The notes below the pieces were generated by a model. That model was given only the letters and a program-made list of their open reading frames with translations, was not told the origin of the DNA and did no database searches. A stretch of 6,708 nt of DNA from an uncultured Gammaproteobacteria bacterium (lineage in GTDB: Bacteria > Pseudomonadota > Gammaproteobacteria > SZUA-140). This document shows positions 1 to 6,708 of the stretch, one piece after another; positions within the stretch are counted from its first letter, which is position 1, and each line of letters starts with the position of its first letter. The translations under genes were made by a program, and so were the position numbers. Where the stretch lies: assembly GCA_945787585.1 (NCBI GenBank), contig CALZIG010000203.1:1-6708 (forward strand), read 5' to 3'.

Positions 1-1
1 A

Positions 2-463
2 CAGATCATCGCTAAACTTGGATGGAGTGCCTTCGGTCAACAATCGGGGGTAGCGAGTCGTTACTCAAACCTGTTGGCCATCCCACGCTACCCCATGGCA
101 GGGCTATTTGCATCTATGGAACAGTTCAACACAAAAGTAATGAGCCTACCGCTACCGGTCACGCACATCATGCCCAGCGACCCGACGTCTACGCTACAAA
201 ACCCACCCCGCCTGCAGTTAATACTTGATCACAATCCTGATATACAGCTTGATCAATTTAACTGTTTCGCCAGTCAGCAAGGGGCAACAAAAATCACATG
301 GATCGACAAAGCCAAAGGACACGTAATGGTTGAAGCTAACAAGGCGTTCAGTCAGCGCCGCAGTCGCTATAACTGTACTGCGCCGTCAAAGAGTACTAAT
401 CGTTTTTATTGGTACAGCCATCTATGGATCTATCCGTCATCACCAGAAGATACTACGCAATGA
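2..463 (+). CDS. 3' end of a probable polysaccharide deacetylase (NodB-type), cut by the left edge
   Basis: The frame is open without a stop from base 2 to a TGA at 461-463, giving 153 residues of a protein whose start lies outside the window. A stop-free run of this length is unlikely by chance at this base composition. The fragment begins with a GW-x2-FGQQSG stretch (residues 7-16), then IPRYPMA (27-33), which I recall from the end of the deacetylase barrel in gammaproteobacterial polysaccharide deacetylases. The rest resembles their C-terminal extension: LDQFNCFASQQG (83-94), RRSRYNCTAP (119-128) and FYWYSHLW (135-142). The two Asn-Cys sites (Cys88, Cys125) could pair as a disulfide in an exported protein, which is inference. 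Family members remove acetyl groups from N-acetylated sugars in the envelope or outside the cell. The metal-binding motifs would lie upstream of the window and cannot be checked. The gene converges on the glucosaminidase gene, with 3 bases between stops. The family call rests on remembered motifs only. Confidence 0.62.
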   Translation, partial: QIIAKLGWSAFGQQSGVASRYSNLLAIPRYPMAGLFASMEQFNTKVMSLPLPVTHIMPSDPTSTLQNPPRLQLILDHNPDIQLDQFNCFASQQGATKITWIDKAKGHVMVEANKAFSQRRSRYNCTAPSKSTNRFYWYSHLWIYPSSPEDTTQ

Positions 464-466
464 CGA

Positions 467-1393
467 TCAACTATCGGGCTCTACATTCAATGCAACACCA
501 TTTAATGTATTAAGACGATTACTGCGAATCATCTTTTTGATCTCTTCAACATACGCTTCACCACGTTCAGAATAACTACTCAATCCTGATGCCAGTTTCA
601 ACGCATCCAGGGGGCGTTCATCGTTACGCAGTTTTTCACGCATGAGGCGTAGCTCCTCATAAGCGCGACCACTATTAATATTATTAAAATAAGATTTTAC
701 CGATGCACGCAGGGTTGGGAAAATGCGCACCGCATGACTCTCACCGTCCTCCCGCCCTTCTGGGATTAAACCTTCTCCCTTTTTATAGGTCCATTCACCA
801 AAAAGGTTTTTACCTTCACGCGCAAAACGCGAGGTACCCCAGGCACTCTCATTGGCGGCCTGTGCTAACACTAATGCCACCGGCACCTCATCAAGTCGAC
901 GTGCCAGTTCAGCGCGCGTCGCTTCATCTTCAATACTGCCCTCAATTCGATAATTCGTTAATTGCTTTTCAAGCCACTGGCGTTGCTCACTGCCGACAGG
1001 GGGAAGGTCCATCGAAAAAAGTGCCAGCATATAACGCCGCTGCCCTTGAAGCTTATGATTTTCCGCCAGCGCTAATGGCAACAGTGAGCGAAAAAAAAGT
1101 GATTTTTTAAGCTTAACATCGGTAATTTTGGCAAGGTCTTTGGGTAGTGGATCAACGGTTACGGGGGGCACTTCTGCATCGGCTGACAACGGCCATTGAT
1201 ACTCAAGGTCATTAAAGAGTTCTTCAAGCACCTCCGCATCCGTGGCATGAATCGGCGCCAGCGCCAGCTCCCATTTCGGTACGCCCCGCTCCTGCATCAA
1301 ATTCCATGCGATATACGCCAACATGCCAAGCACCGGCAATAGCAACGCCAGCAGTCCATACTTTCGCAATCTATCCAAGTCTAATTTACCCAT
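467..1393 (-). CDS. Membrane-anchored Bax-like glucosaminidase-domain protein
   Basis: A 308-residue protein predicted to cleave peptidoglycan glycan strands as an N-acetylglucosaminidase, anchored in the inner membrane and facing the periplasm. Numbering is from the preferred start. A short charged N-terminus precedes one hydrophobic segment at about residues 13-33. A linker rich in acidic residues and proline follows. A helical segment around 90-130 ([17 protein letters not shown], then a QRR site) is typical of Bax relatives. The glucosaminidase domain covers about 165-295. It has [15 protein letters not shown] (172-186) with the likely catalytic Glu182, then NLFGEW (196-201), [16 protein letters not shown] (225-240), and YSERGEAYV (274-282) near the end. 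A start at 1423 would add 10 residues but has no clear ribosome site. The ATG at 1391-1393 has AGGAA nine bases upstream and is preferred. That start overlaps the end of purL by 13 bases in another frame, so coupled translation is likely. Bax of E. coli is the nearest named relative, but orthology is not certain, so no symbol is given. Confidence 0.85.
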   Translation of the reverse strand: MGKLDLDRLRKYGLLALLLPVLGMLAYIAWNLMQERGVPKWELALAPIHATDAEVLEELFNDLEYQWPLSADAEVPPVTVDPLPKDLAKITDVKLKKSLFFRSLLPLALAENHKLQGQRRYMLALFSMDLPPVGSEQRQWLEKQLTNYRIEGSIEDEATRAELARRLDEVPVALVLAQAANESAWGTSRFAREGKNLFGEWTYKKGEGLIPEGREDGESHAVRIFPTLRASVKSYFNNINSGRAYEELRLMREKLRNDERPLDALKLASGLSSYSERGEAYVEEIKKMIRSNRLNTLNGVALNVEPDS

Positions 1394-4300
1394 TTTCTTG
1401 CATTCCTGAACATTCGTAACCATGCACCGGTTTCATTCCACTCATCAGGGTGCCATGAATTTTGCACCGTGCGAAAGACCCGCTCTGGATGCGGCATCAT
1501 AATCGTGAAACGCCCATCCGTCGTTGTCATCCCGGTCAAACCACCGGGGGAACCGTTAGGATTCGCCGGGTACGCCTCAGTCGCCGAACCCAAATTATCC
1601 ACAAAACGTAATGATGACACGCCCGCTTGCTCAAGTTGCGCGAGACCCTGTCCATCACGTAACACCACGCGGCCTTCACCGTGCGCAACGGTGATCGGCA
1701 AACGTGAGCCTGCCATCCCCTCAAGAAACAGTGAAGATGACGGCATCACCTCAACCAACGAGAAACGCGCTTCAAACTGCTCTGACATATTCCGTTCAAA
1801 ACGTGGCCACAGTTCAGCACCGGGTATCAGGGTTGATAGATGAGACATCATCTGACAACCGTTACAGACCCCCAGCCCAAAGCTATCACTACGTTCAAAA
1901 AAGGCACTGAATTCATCCTGCGCTCGACTGTTATGCAGAATCGAGCTAGCCCACCCCATACCGGCGCCCAGCACATCACCAAACGAGAAGCCGCCACACG
2001 CGACCAGCCCATGGAAGTCACTTAATGCAACCCGCCCGGAAAGGATATCACTCATGTGAACATCCACCGCAGTAAACCCTGCGTGGTCGAAGGCGGCCGC
2101 CATCTCGACATGACCGTTAACCCCCTGCTCACGCAGCACTGCAACACGCGGCCGCTGTTGATTGATATAGGGAGCGGTAATGTCTTCATTCGGATCAAAG
2201 CTCAGATCGACATTGAGGCCGGGATCGCTGATATCAAGGATCGTATCGTATTCCTGCTGTGCACATTCCGCGTTATCACGCAATGCCTGCATCTGCCATG
2301 AGGTCTCAGACCACACCCGTTGCAGTGCAACGCGAGGCTCTATTAGCAGCGTTTCCTGCGCCAGTGTAACAACCACACGATCATCACTATTCAACCCACC
2401 GATGTGATGAGTACAACCGCCCAGCCCTGCGCTTTCAAACGCAGCGAGTACCTCATCACGCTGATCACCACGCACCTGTATCACTGCGCCCAGCTCTTCG
2501 CTAAATAGTGCGTGCAACTGCGCCTGTTTATCGTTTTGTTCGACCAGCGCATCAATCGCAATCGTCACACCGACGTGTCCGGCAAACGCCATTTCACTAA
2601 TCGTGGCAAACAGACCACCATCGGAACGATCGTGATAGGCGAGCAGTTTTCCGTCGCGATTGAGTTGCTGCACGGTATTAAAAAACACCTTGAATTGAGA
2701 CACATCATCAAGGTCAGGGGTAGTACGCCCGGTCTGTTTATAGACCTGCGCCAGCGCCGAACCACCGATTCGGTTTTGCCCAACACCCAGGTCGATCAAT
2801 AATAGATCCGTTGCACCCCGATCAGTACGCAATTGTGGTGTCAATGTATTACGACAGTCCTGCACCGGAGCAAAGGCACTAATAATTAAAGACAGCGGCG
2901 AACTCATCTCGCGCGGCTCGCCCGCTTCGTCCCACACTGTTTTCATCGACAGTGAATCCTTGCCCACGGGAATGGCGATGCCGAGTTCAGGACAGAGTGC
3001 CATGCCAACTGCCTTAACCGTATCATAGAGCGCAGCATCTTCACCGGGATGACCGGCGGCCGCCATCCAGTTCGCCGAAAGTTTAATGTCGCTGAGTTTT
3101 GCGATATCGGCCGCGGCGATGTTAGTAAGCGCCTCGCCAATCGCTAGTCGACCGGAAGCCGCCGGATTCAACAGGGCCACCGGGCTACGTTCACCCATCG
3201 CCATCGCTTCGCCGTGATAGTGTTGATAATCCGCCAATGTCACCGCCACATCCGCCACTGGAATCTGCCACGGCCCGACCATCTGATCACGCGCCACCAT
3301 ACCGGTGACACTACGATCACCGATGGTGATCAAAAACTTTTTGTCGGCTACGGCGGGCAGTTGTAATACGCGCTTTGCCGCGTCATCGAGCGTTATCTCA
3401 CTGCAATCGAGTTCATCCGCGGCCACCGACAGACGCGTCACATCGCGACACATCTTCGGCGGCTTGCCGAACAGCAGGTCCATCGGAATATCCACCGGCC
3501 TGTTGTCAAAATGGCTATCATTCAAGGTCAGATCACGCGCCGTTTTCACTTCACCCACCACTGCGAATGGACAGCGCTCGCGTTCGCACATCGCGGTAAA
3601 CTGCACCAGGCGATCCAGTGGAATGCCGAGCACATAACGCTCCTGGGATTCGTTACACCAGATCTGTACCGGCGACATGCCCGGTTCATCATTGGGCACG
3701 TCACGGAGTTCAAAGGTGGCACCGCGTTCGCTGTCATTGACCAGCTCTGGCAGTGCATTGGAGATCCCGCCTGCGCCGACATCGTGCAATGAGACAATCG
3801 GATTCTCTGCACCGAGCTGCCAACAACGATCGATCACCTCCTGACAGCGGCGCTCCATCTCAGGGTTACCGCGCTGCACTGAGGCAAAATCGAGCGCTTC
3901 ACTGCTGTCACCACTCGCCACCGAAGAGGCCGCGCCGCCGCCGAGGCCGATCAACATCGCTGGGCCGCCGAGTACGATGAGTTGCGTCTCCGCTGGCATG
4001 TTATTTTTTTCGATATGCTGTTCACGGATCGCGCCAAGGCCACCGGCAATCATAATCGGCTTGTGATAACCACGCAGCTGCGCGCCTTCGACACCCGGCA
4101 CCCACTCTTCATAGGTACGAAAGTAACCGGTCAAATTGGGGCGACCAAACTCGTTATTAAATGCCGCGCCGCCAATCGGCCCTTCCAGCATAATATCGAG
4201 TGCCGAGACAATGCGTGCAGGCTTGCCATTGTTATGCTCCCACGGACGCGGTGCATCCGGTAACTGTAAATTAGACACGGTAAAACCGGCCAGCCCCGCC

Positions 4301-5295
4301 TTCGGTTTTGCGCCACGGCCGGTGGCCCCTTCATCACGAATCTCGCCGCCCATGCCGGTCGCAGCCCCCGGAAAAGGGGCAATCGCCGTGGGATGGTTAT
4401 GCGTTTCAACCTTGATGTTGATATGCGTGGCCTCGGTTACCGCACCATACTCACCGCTCGTACCATTTGGAAAAAAGCGTGCTGCTGCAGTGGGCGAGGC
4501 AATCACCGCCGCATTATCGTGATACGCAGACAGCACCCCGCCGGGCGAACATTTGGTGGTGTAGCGGATCATCGGAAAGAGCCCGAGCGGCTGCTGTTCA
4601 CCATCGATAATCCAGTCGGCATTAAAGATCTTGTGACGGCAATGTTCTGAGTTTGCCTGTGCAAACATCATCAGTTCTACATCGGTGGGGTTGCGTTGCA
4701 ACGCAGTGAAGCGCTCGACTAGATAGTCGACTTCATCATCACTCAATGCCAGACCCAGTTCGCTATCCGCCGCTAGCAGTGCCGTTTTGCCGCCCGCCAT
4801 CACATCAACACTCATTAATGGTGCCGGCGCGGCATGACTGAAGAGCCCTTCGGCAGCATCGAAATCAAATAGCAGTGATTCAATCATGCGGTCGTGCAGC
4901 AGCGGCGCTAATGTCGTTTTTTGTGCAGCCGACAACGCCTCATCCGCTGTTGTATTCACCACATAAGCAATGCCACGTTCGATACGCGCCACTAACGACA
5001 GACCACTAATGTGCGCAATGTCCGTCGCCTTGCTTGACCACGGCGAGATGGTGCCGAGTCGCGGCACTGCCAGCAGCAACGTGCCGCTGCCTGTCACTGA
5101 GCGATCATGCGATGAGGCGTTGAGTAGCGTGGCTAGCAGCGCTTGATCTGCGCTGCTGAGTGCGGTTTCCGTATCGACAAAATAGATAAATTCACTATGA
5201 ATCGCCTCTATTGCCGGCAATACCGCGCGCGCAAGCGAGAGCAACTTTTCAGTACGGAAGGAAGAGAGAGCAGTCGCGCCACGGAGTTGTAACAT
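1381..5295 (-). CDS. purL: Phosphoribosylformylglycinamidine synthase (FGAM synthase), single-chain large form
   Basis: This cytoplasmic enzyme converts FGAR, glutamine and ATP to FGAM, glutamate, ADP and phosphate in de novo purine synthesis. It is 1304 residues, against 1295 in E. coli, with no internal stop or truncation. Order of parts: an N-terminal PurS-like domain to about 150, starting [11 protein letters not shown] and including [18 protein letters not shown] (78-95). A linker leads to the synthase core, with [13 protein letters not shown] (214-226) and the nucleotide/metal-binding run from ETHNHP (297-302) to [12 protein letters not shown] (323-334). A second ATPase-like half follows. 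The C-terminal class I glutamine amidotransferase domain starts near [14 protein letters not shown]. Its catalytic triad is Cys1144 in GVCNGCQMM, with His1269 and Glu1271 in MMPHPERVF; by recall, these match E. coli positions with a constant offset of nine. The ATG at 5293-5295 fits the family N-terminus, although the bases before it (CTGGTTTTAAT) form no good Shine-Dalgarno site. It follows purC by 70 bases and was probably transcribed with it. The call is secure. Confidence 0.98.
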   Translation of the reverse strand: MLQLRGATALSSFRTEKLLSLARAVLPAIEAIHSEFIYFVDTETALSSADQALLATLLNASSHDRSVTGSGTLLLAVPRLGTISPWSSKATDIAHISGLSLVARIERGIAYVVNTTADEALSAAQKTTLAPLLHDRMIESLLFDFDAAEGLFSHAAPAPLMSVDVMAGGKTALLAADSELGLALSDDEVDYLVERFTALQRNPTDVELMMFAQANSEHCRHKIFNADWIIDGEQQPLGLFPMIRYTTKCSPGGVLSAYHDNAAVIASPTAAARFFPNGTSGEYGAVTEATHINIKVETHNHPTAIAPFPGAATGMGGEIRDEGATGRGAKPKAGLAGFTVSNLQLPDAPRPWEHNNGKPARIVSALDIMLEGPIGGAAFNNEFGRPNLTGYFRTYEEWVPGVEGAQLRGYHKPIMIAGGLGAIREQHIEKNNMPAETQLIVLGGPAMLIGLGGGAASSVASGDSSEALDFASVQRGNPEMERRCQEVIDRCWQLGAENPIVSLHDVGAGGISNALPELVNDSERGATFELRDVPNDEPGMSPVQIWCNESQERYVLGIPLDRLVQFTAMCERERCPFAVVGEVKTARDLTLNDSHFDNRPVDIPMDLLFGKPPKMCRDVTRLSVAADELDCSEITLDDAAKRVLQLPAVADKKFLITIGDRSVTGMVARDQMVGPWQIPVADVAVTLADYQHYHGEAMAMGERSPVALLNPAASGRLAIGEALTNIAAADIAKLSDIKLSANWMAAAGHPGEDAALYDTVKAVGMALCPELGIAIPVGKDSLSMKTVWDEAGEPREMSSPLSLIISAFAPVQDCRNTLTPQLRTDRGATDLLLIDLGVGQNRIGGSALAQVYKQTGRTTPDLDDVSQFKVFFNTVQQLNRDGKLLAYHDRSDGGLFATISEMAFAGHVGVTIAIDALVEQNDKQAQLHALFSEELGAVIQVRGDQRDEVLAAFESAGLGGCTHHIGGLNSDDRVVVTLAQETLLIEPRVALQRVWSETSWQMQALRDNAECAQQEYDTILDISDPGLNVDLSFDPNEDITAPYINQQRPRVAVLREQGVNGHVEMAAAFDHAGFTAVDVHMSDILSGRVALSDFHGLVACGGFSFGDVLGAGMGWASSILHNSRAQDEFSAFFERSDSFGLGVCNGCQMMSHLSTLIPGAELWPRFERNMSEQFEARFSLVEVMPSSSLFLEGMAGSRLPITVAHGEGRVVLRDGQGLAQLEQAGVSSLRFVDNLGSATEAYPANPNGSPGGLTGMTTTDGRFTIMMPHPERVFRTVQNSWHPDEWNETGAWLRMFRNARKWVN
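1403..1407 (-). promoter_or_regulatory. Ribosome binding site that decides the glucosaminidase start
   Basis: On the minus strand AGGAA lies nine bases before the ATG at 1391-1393. The in-frame ATG at 1421-1423 has no comparable purine-rich site before it. The site lies inside purL, so ribosomes finishing purL would pass over it, which fits translational coupling. Confidence 0.55.
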
Positions 5296-5365
5296 ATTAA
5301 AACCAGGTCAGATTAAGTCGGGATAACAGAAGGAGAACAGGATGTTGCAGGCCATTTAAGCGCAA

Positions 5366-6079
5366 TTAATCCAGTGTCACTCCAAGTCTACGTGCGACCT
5401 CTTCATAGGCCTCGATCACGCCCCCCAGCCCCTGGCGGAAACGATCTTTATCTAGCTTCTCGCGAGTCTCGACATCCCACAGACGACAACCGTCCGGAGT
5501 AAACTCATCACCCAGTACCAACTGTCCGTGATAGCGTCCAAACTCCAGTTTGTAATCGACCAATAGAATACCGGCTTCAAAAAAGAGCTGCTTTAGCACG
5601 TCATTGATCTCGAAGGTGAGGCGCTTCATGACTGAGATATCATCGTCGTCGGCCCAGCCAAAGGCACGAATGTGATATTCATTAATCATCGGATCATGCA
5701 GTTCATCATTCTTCAGAAAAAATTCGAAGGTAGGCGGATTCAGATCCAGCCCCTCTTCCACACCGAGGCGTCTGCACAGGCTTCCCGCTGAGACATTACG
5801 CACCACACATTCGATTGGGAGCATTTCAAGACGCTTCACTAACGACTCATCATCCGACAGCAGCCGGTCGAAATGGGTAATGATCCCGGCGCGCTCTAAC
5901 TGCGTCATGATAAAAGCATTGACCTTATTATTGATCATGCCCTTGCGTGCTAGCTGGTCTATTTTACGCCCATCAAAGGCCGAGGTATCATCACGAAACA
6001 GCAGCACCAGCTTGTCCGGATCTTCCGTGGTGTAGACGGACTTGGCCTTGCCAGAATAGAGTTCTTTCTCTTTTTTCAT
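5366..6079 (-). CDS. purC: Phosphoribosylaminoimidazole-succinocarboxamide synthase (SAICAR synthetase)
   Basis: This cytoplasmic enzyme joins aspartate to CAIR using ATP to give SAICAR in de novo purine synthesis. The 237 residues equal the E. coli PurC length and align with it from end to end from memory. Visible landmarks are the N-terminal YSGKAKSVY (8-16), the DDTSAFDG loop (30-37), KGMINNK (46-52), the substrate-binding [13 protein letters not shown] (88-100), LKNDELHDP (122-130), the VDYKLEFG strand (174-181) and [14 protein letters not shown] (189-202). It ends in the family-typical [11 protein letters not shown]. The loop reads SAFDG where E. coli has SAGDG, a common variation. The ATG at 6077-6079 is preceded by a modest GAGA site eight bases upstream. 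The 108-base gap before it holds a stem-loop and two direct hexamers, so this is where transcription of the purine unit may start, but I cannot place a convincing promoter. Confidence 0.97.
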   Translation of the reverse strand: MKKEKELYSGKAKSVYTTEDPDKLVLLFRDDTSAFDGRKIDQLARKGMINNKVNAFIMTQLERAGIITHFDRLLSDDESLVKRLEMLPIECVVRNVSAGSLCRRLGVEEGLDLNPPTFEFFLKNDELHDPMINEYHIRAFGWADDDDISVMKRLTFEINDVLKQLFFEAGILLVDYKLEFGRYHGQLVLGDEFTPDGCRLWDVETREKLDKDRFRQGLGGVIEAYEEVARRLGVTLD

Positions 6080-6117
6080 TGGATGTTTCTCAGAATGACG
6101 CCCAGAATAAAATTCAG

Positions 6118-6134
6118 CGTAAATGTACCGTAAA
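6118..6134 (-). repeat. Two direct TTTACG hexamers upstream of purC
   Basis: On the minus strand TTTACG occurs twice, separated by GTACA, so the copies are 11 bases apart, close to one helical turn. They lie about 39 to 55 bases before the purC start codon. Such spacing suits a protein binding one face of DNA near a promoter, but two six-base copies in an AT-rich gap could also be chance. They do not match the E. coli PurR operator, ACGCAAACGTTTGCGT. Confidence 0.2.
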
Positions 6135-6143
6135 ATAATCTTT

Positions 6144-6177
6144 AAATCCTGCGAGATAATACGCCACCGCAGAATTT
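6144..6177 (-). terminator. Stem-loop between the MBL gene and purC, possible weak terminator or attenuating structure
   Basis: On the minus strand the arms AAATTCTGCG and CGCAGGATTT pair over ten positions, with one G-T pair, around a 14-base loop. The hairpin starts ten bases after the MBL stop codon, a usual place for an intrinsic terminator. The following bases (AAAGATTATTTT) are T-rich but broken by purines, so termination would be weak or partial. The structure also folds on the plus strand. The loop holds TATTAT, which resembles a -10 box, but no fitting -35 box is seen. It could instead be a processing or regulatory element in the purC leader. Confidence 0.35.
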
Positions 6178-6187
6178 CTGACCTGTT

Positions 6188-6708
6188 TTAGCTCAGCTGC
6201 CGCCAGCCCAGCCCCTCCTCCTGATCTGCGATAGCGACCCATTCGGGTTCGCAATCAAGCGCGGTTGCGAGTGTCTCCCGCACAATCTCGGGTGCATTAT
6301 TCTGCTCTCTGAGGTGCGCCGCAGCAAAGTGCTGTAGGCGTGAGCAATCGATCCGTGCCAATAGCGCCGCCGTCTGCTGATTGCTAAGGTGACCACGGGG
6401 GCCGCTGATCCGCGCCTTGAGTGAGGCGGGATACTCACAACCCGCCAACATTTCGGCGTCATAATTACTCTCCAGCAGCAGGGCATCACAACCACTCAAT
6501 GACGCCTCGATATGGGGCGTGGTGGAACCGACATCAGTCAGCAGGCCAAAGCGGTGATCACCATCAGAAAATACGAACTGGCTCGGCTCGCGCGCATCAT
6601 GCGGCACCGGGAAAGGCGATATCTCAACATCGCCGATCTCAAAGCGTTCGTGACTACTGAAAATATTGAGTTCCGGTATCTCACCCGACGTAAAGTGCAT
6701 CGCACTGC
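6188..6708 (-). CDS. Metallo-beta-lactamase-fold hydrolase, N-terminus beyond the right edge
   Basis: The reading frame enters from the right edge and ends with TAA at 6188-6190. The visible part is 172 residues plus the stop. An ATG at 6698-6700 is probably internal, because the metal-binding HxHxDH motif of the fold is absent and should lie upstream. Numbered from that Met, the fragment has PVPHDAREPSQFVF (32-45) with a conserved His, GLLTDVGSTTPH (53-64) with the bridging-type Asp, LLLESNYDAEMLAG (74-87), RGHLSNQQTA (101-110) and HLREQNNAPE (128-137) with the final metal His. This set resembles the YycJ/WalJ-type group of MBL hydrolases. Their substrate in gammaproteobacteria is not established as far as I know; nuclease activity is reported or proposed for relatives. 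In Pseudomonas aeruginosa an MBL gene sits at the same place before purC, by recall. No link with purine synthesis is shown by the sequence. Confidence 0.85.
   Translation of the reverse strand, partial: SAMHFTSGEIPELNIFSSHERFEIGDVEISPFPVPHDAREPSQFVFSDGDHRFGLLTDVGSTTPHIEASLSGCDALLLESNYDAEMLAGCEYPASLKARISGPRGHLSNQQTAALLARIDCSRLQHFAAAHLREQNNAPEIVRETLATALDCEPEWVAIADQEEGLGWRQLS

Noticed and set aside
22..228. Open frame in the first plus-strand frame near the left edge
   Set aside because: It overlaps the longer frame from base 2, which has deacetylase-like motifs, and it has a stop just upstream and no recognisable protein features.
1394..1423. Longer glucosaminidase start at 1423
   Set aside because: The in-frame ATG exists, but no Shine-Dalgarno-like site precedes it. 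The extra residues are polar and deepen the overlap with purL, while the ATG at 1393 has AGGAA at suitable spacing.
3305..3637. Plus-strand open frame of 110 codons, and several similar ones between 1469 and 4650
   Set aside because: They are antisense to purL, whose frame has clear family motifs throughout. Their translations are rich in Arg, Ser and His with no recognisable domain, as expected from the complement of a coding strand.
4120..4410. Minus-strand alternative frame of 92 codons within purL
   Set aside because: It lies in a different frame over the conserved synthase core of PurL, and its translation has no known domain.
5331..5359. Plus-strand AGGAG followed six bases later by ATG and a five-codon frame in the purC-purL gap
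   Set aside because: A good ribosome site for a five-residue peptide antisense to the operon has no plausible promoter or downstream gene. It is best read as chance.
5296..5365. Possible separate purL promoter or terminator in the 70-base gap
   Set aside because: No paired -10/-35 boxes and no stem-loop with a T run were seen on the minus strand, so readthrough from purC is the simpler reading.
6080..6187. PurR operator or purine riboswitch upstream of purC
   Set aside because: No match to the enteric operator palindrome and no recognisable purine aptamer core were found. The stem-loop and hexamers are described separately without that label.

Overview
The window reads as an ordinary chromosomal housekeeping segment of a gammaproteobacterium with moderate GC content. 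The evidence is a full-length single-chain PurL of the proteobacterial type, a 237-residue PurC collinear with the Escherichia coli enzyme, and a metallo-beta-lactamase-fold gene directly upstream of purC. I recall that last arrangement from Pseudomonas and relatives, usually after dapA and bamC. I cannot name genus or species. I see no insertion sequence, phage gene, CRISPR array, tRNA or rRNA.

Layout, right to left, since four of five genes are on the minus strand. An MBL-fold hydrolase enters from the right edge without its N-terminus and stops at 6188. A 108-base gap follows, holding a stem-loop (6144-6177) and a pair of direct hexamers. Then come purC (5366-6079), a 70-base gap with no visible terminator, and purL (1381-5295). 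Next is a membrane-anchored Bax-like glucosaminidase gene (467-1393), whose preferred start lies inside the last codons of purL. At the left edge the 3' end of a plus-strand gene (2-463), probably a NodB-type polysaccharide deacetylase, runs head-on into the glucosaminidase gene with only 3 bases between stop codons.

Function: PurL makes FGAM from FGAR and PurC adds aspartate to CAIR, so the centre is a two-gene de novo purine unit. The glucosaminidase gene is probably read from the purL transcript by translational coupling. Both left-hand genes look like enzymes of cell-envelope or extracellular polysaccharides, but the sequence does not show that they work together.

I found no convincing new biological system. 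The points worth a second look are small: the intergenic stem-loop and direct hexamers before purC, the purL/glucosaminidase overlap, and the nearly abutting convergent gene ends with no terminator between them.
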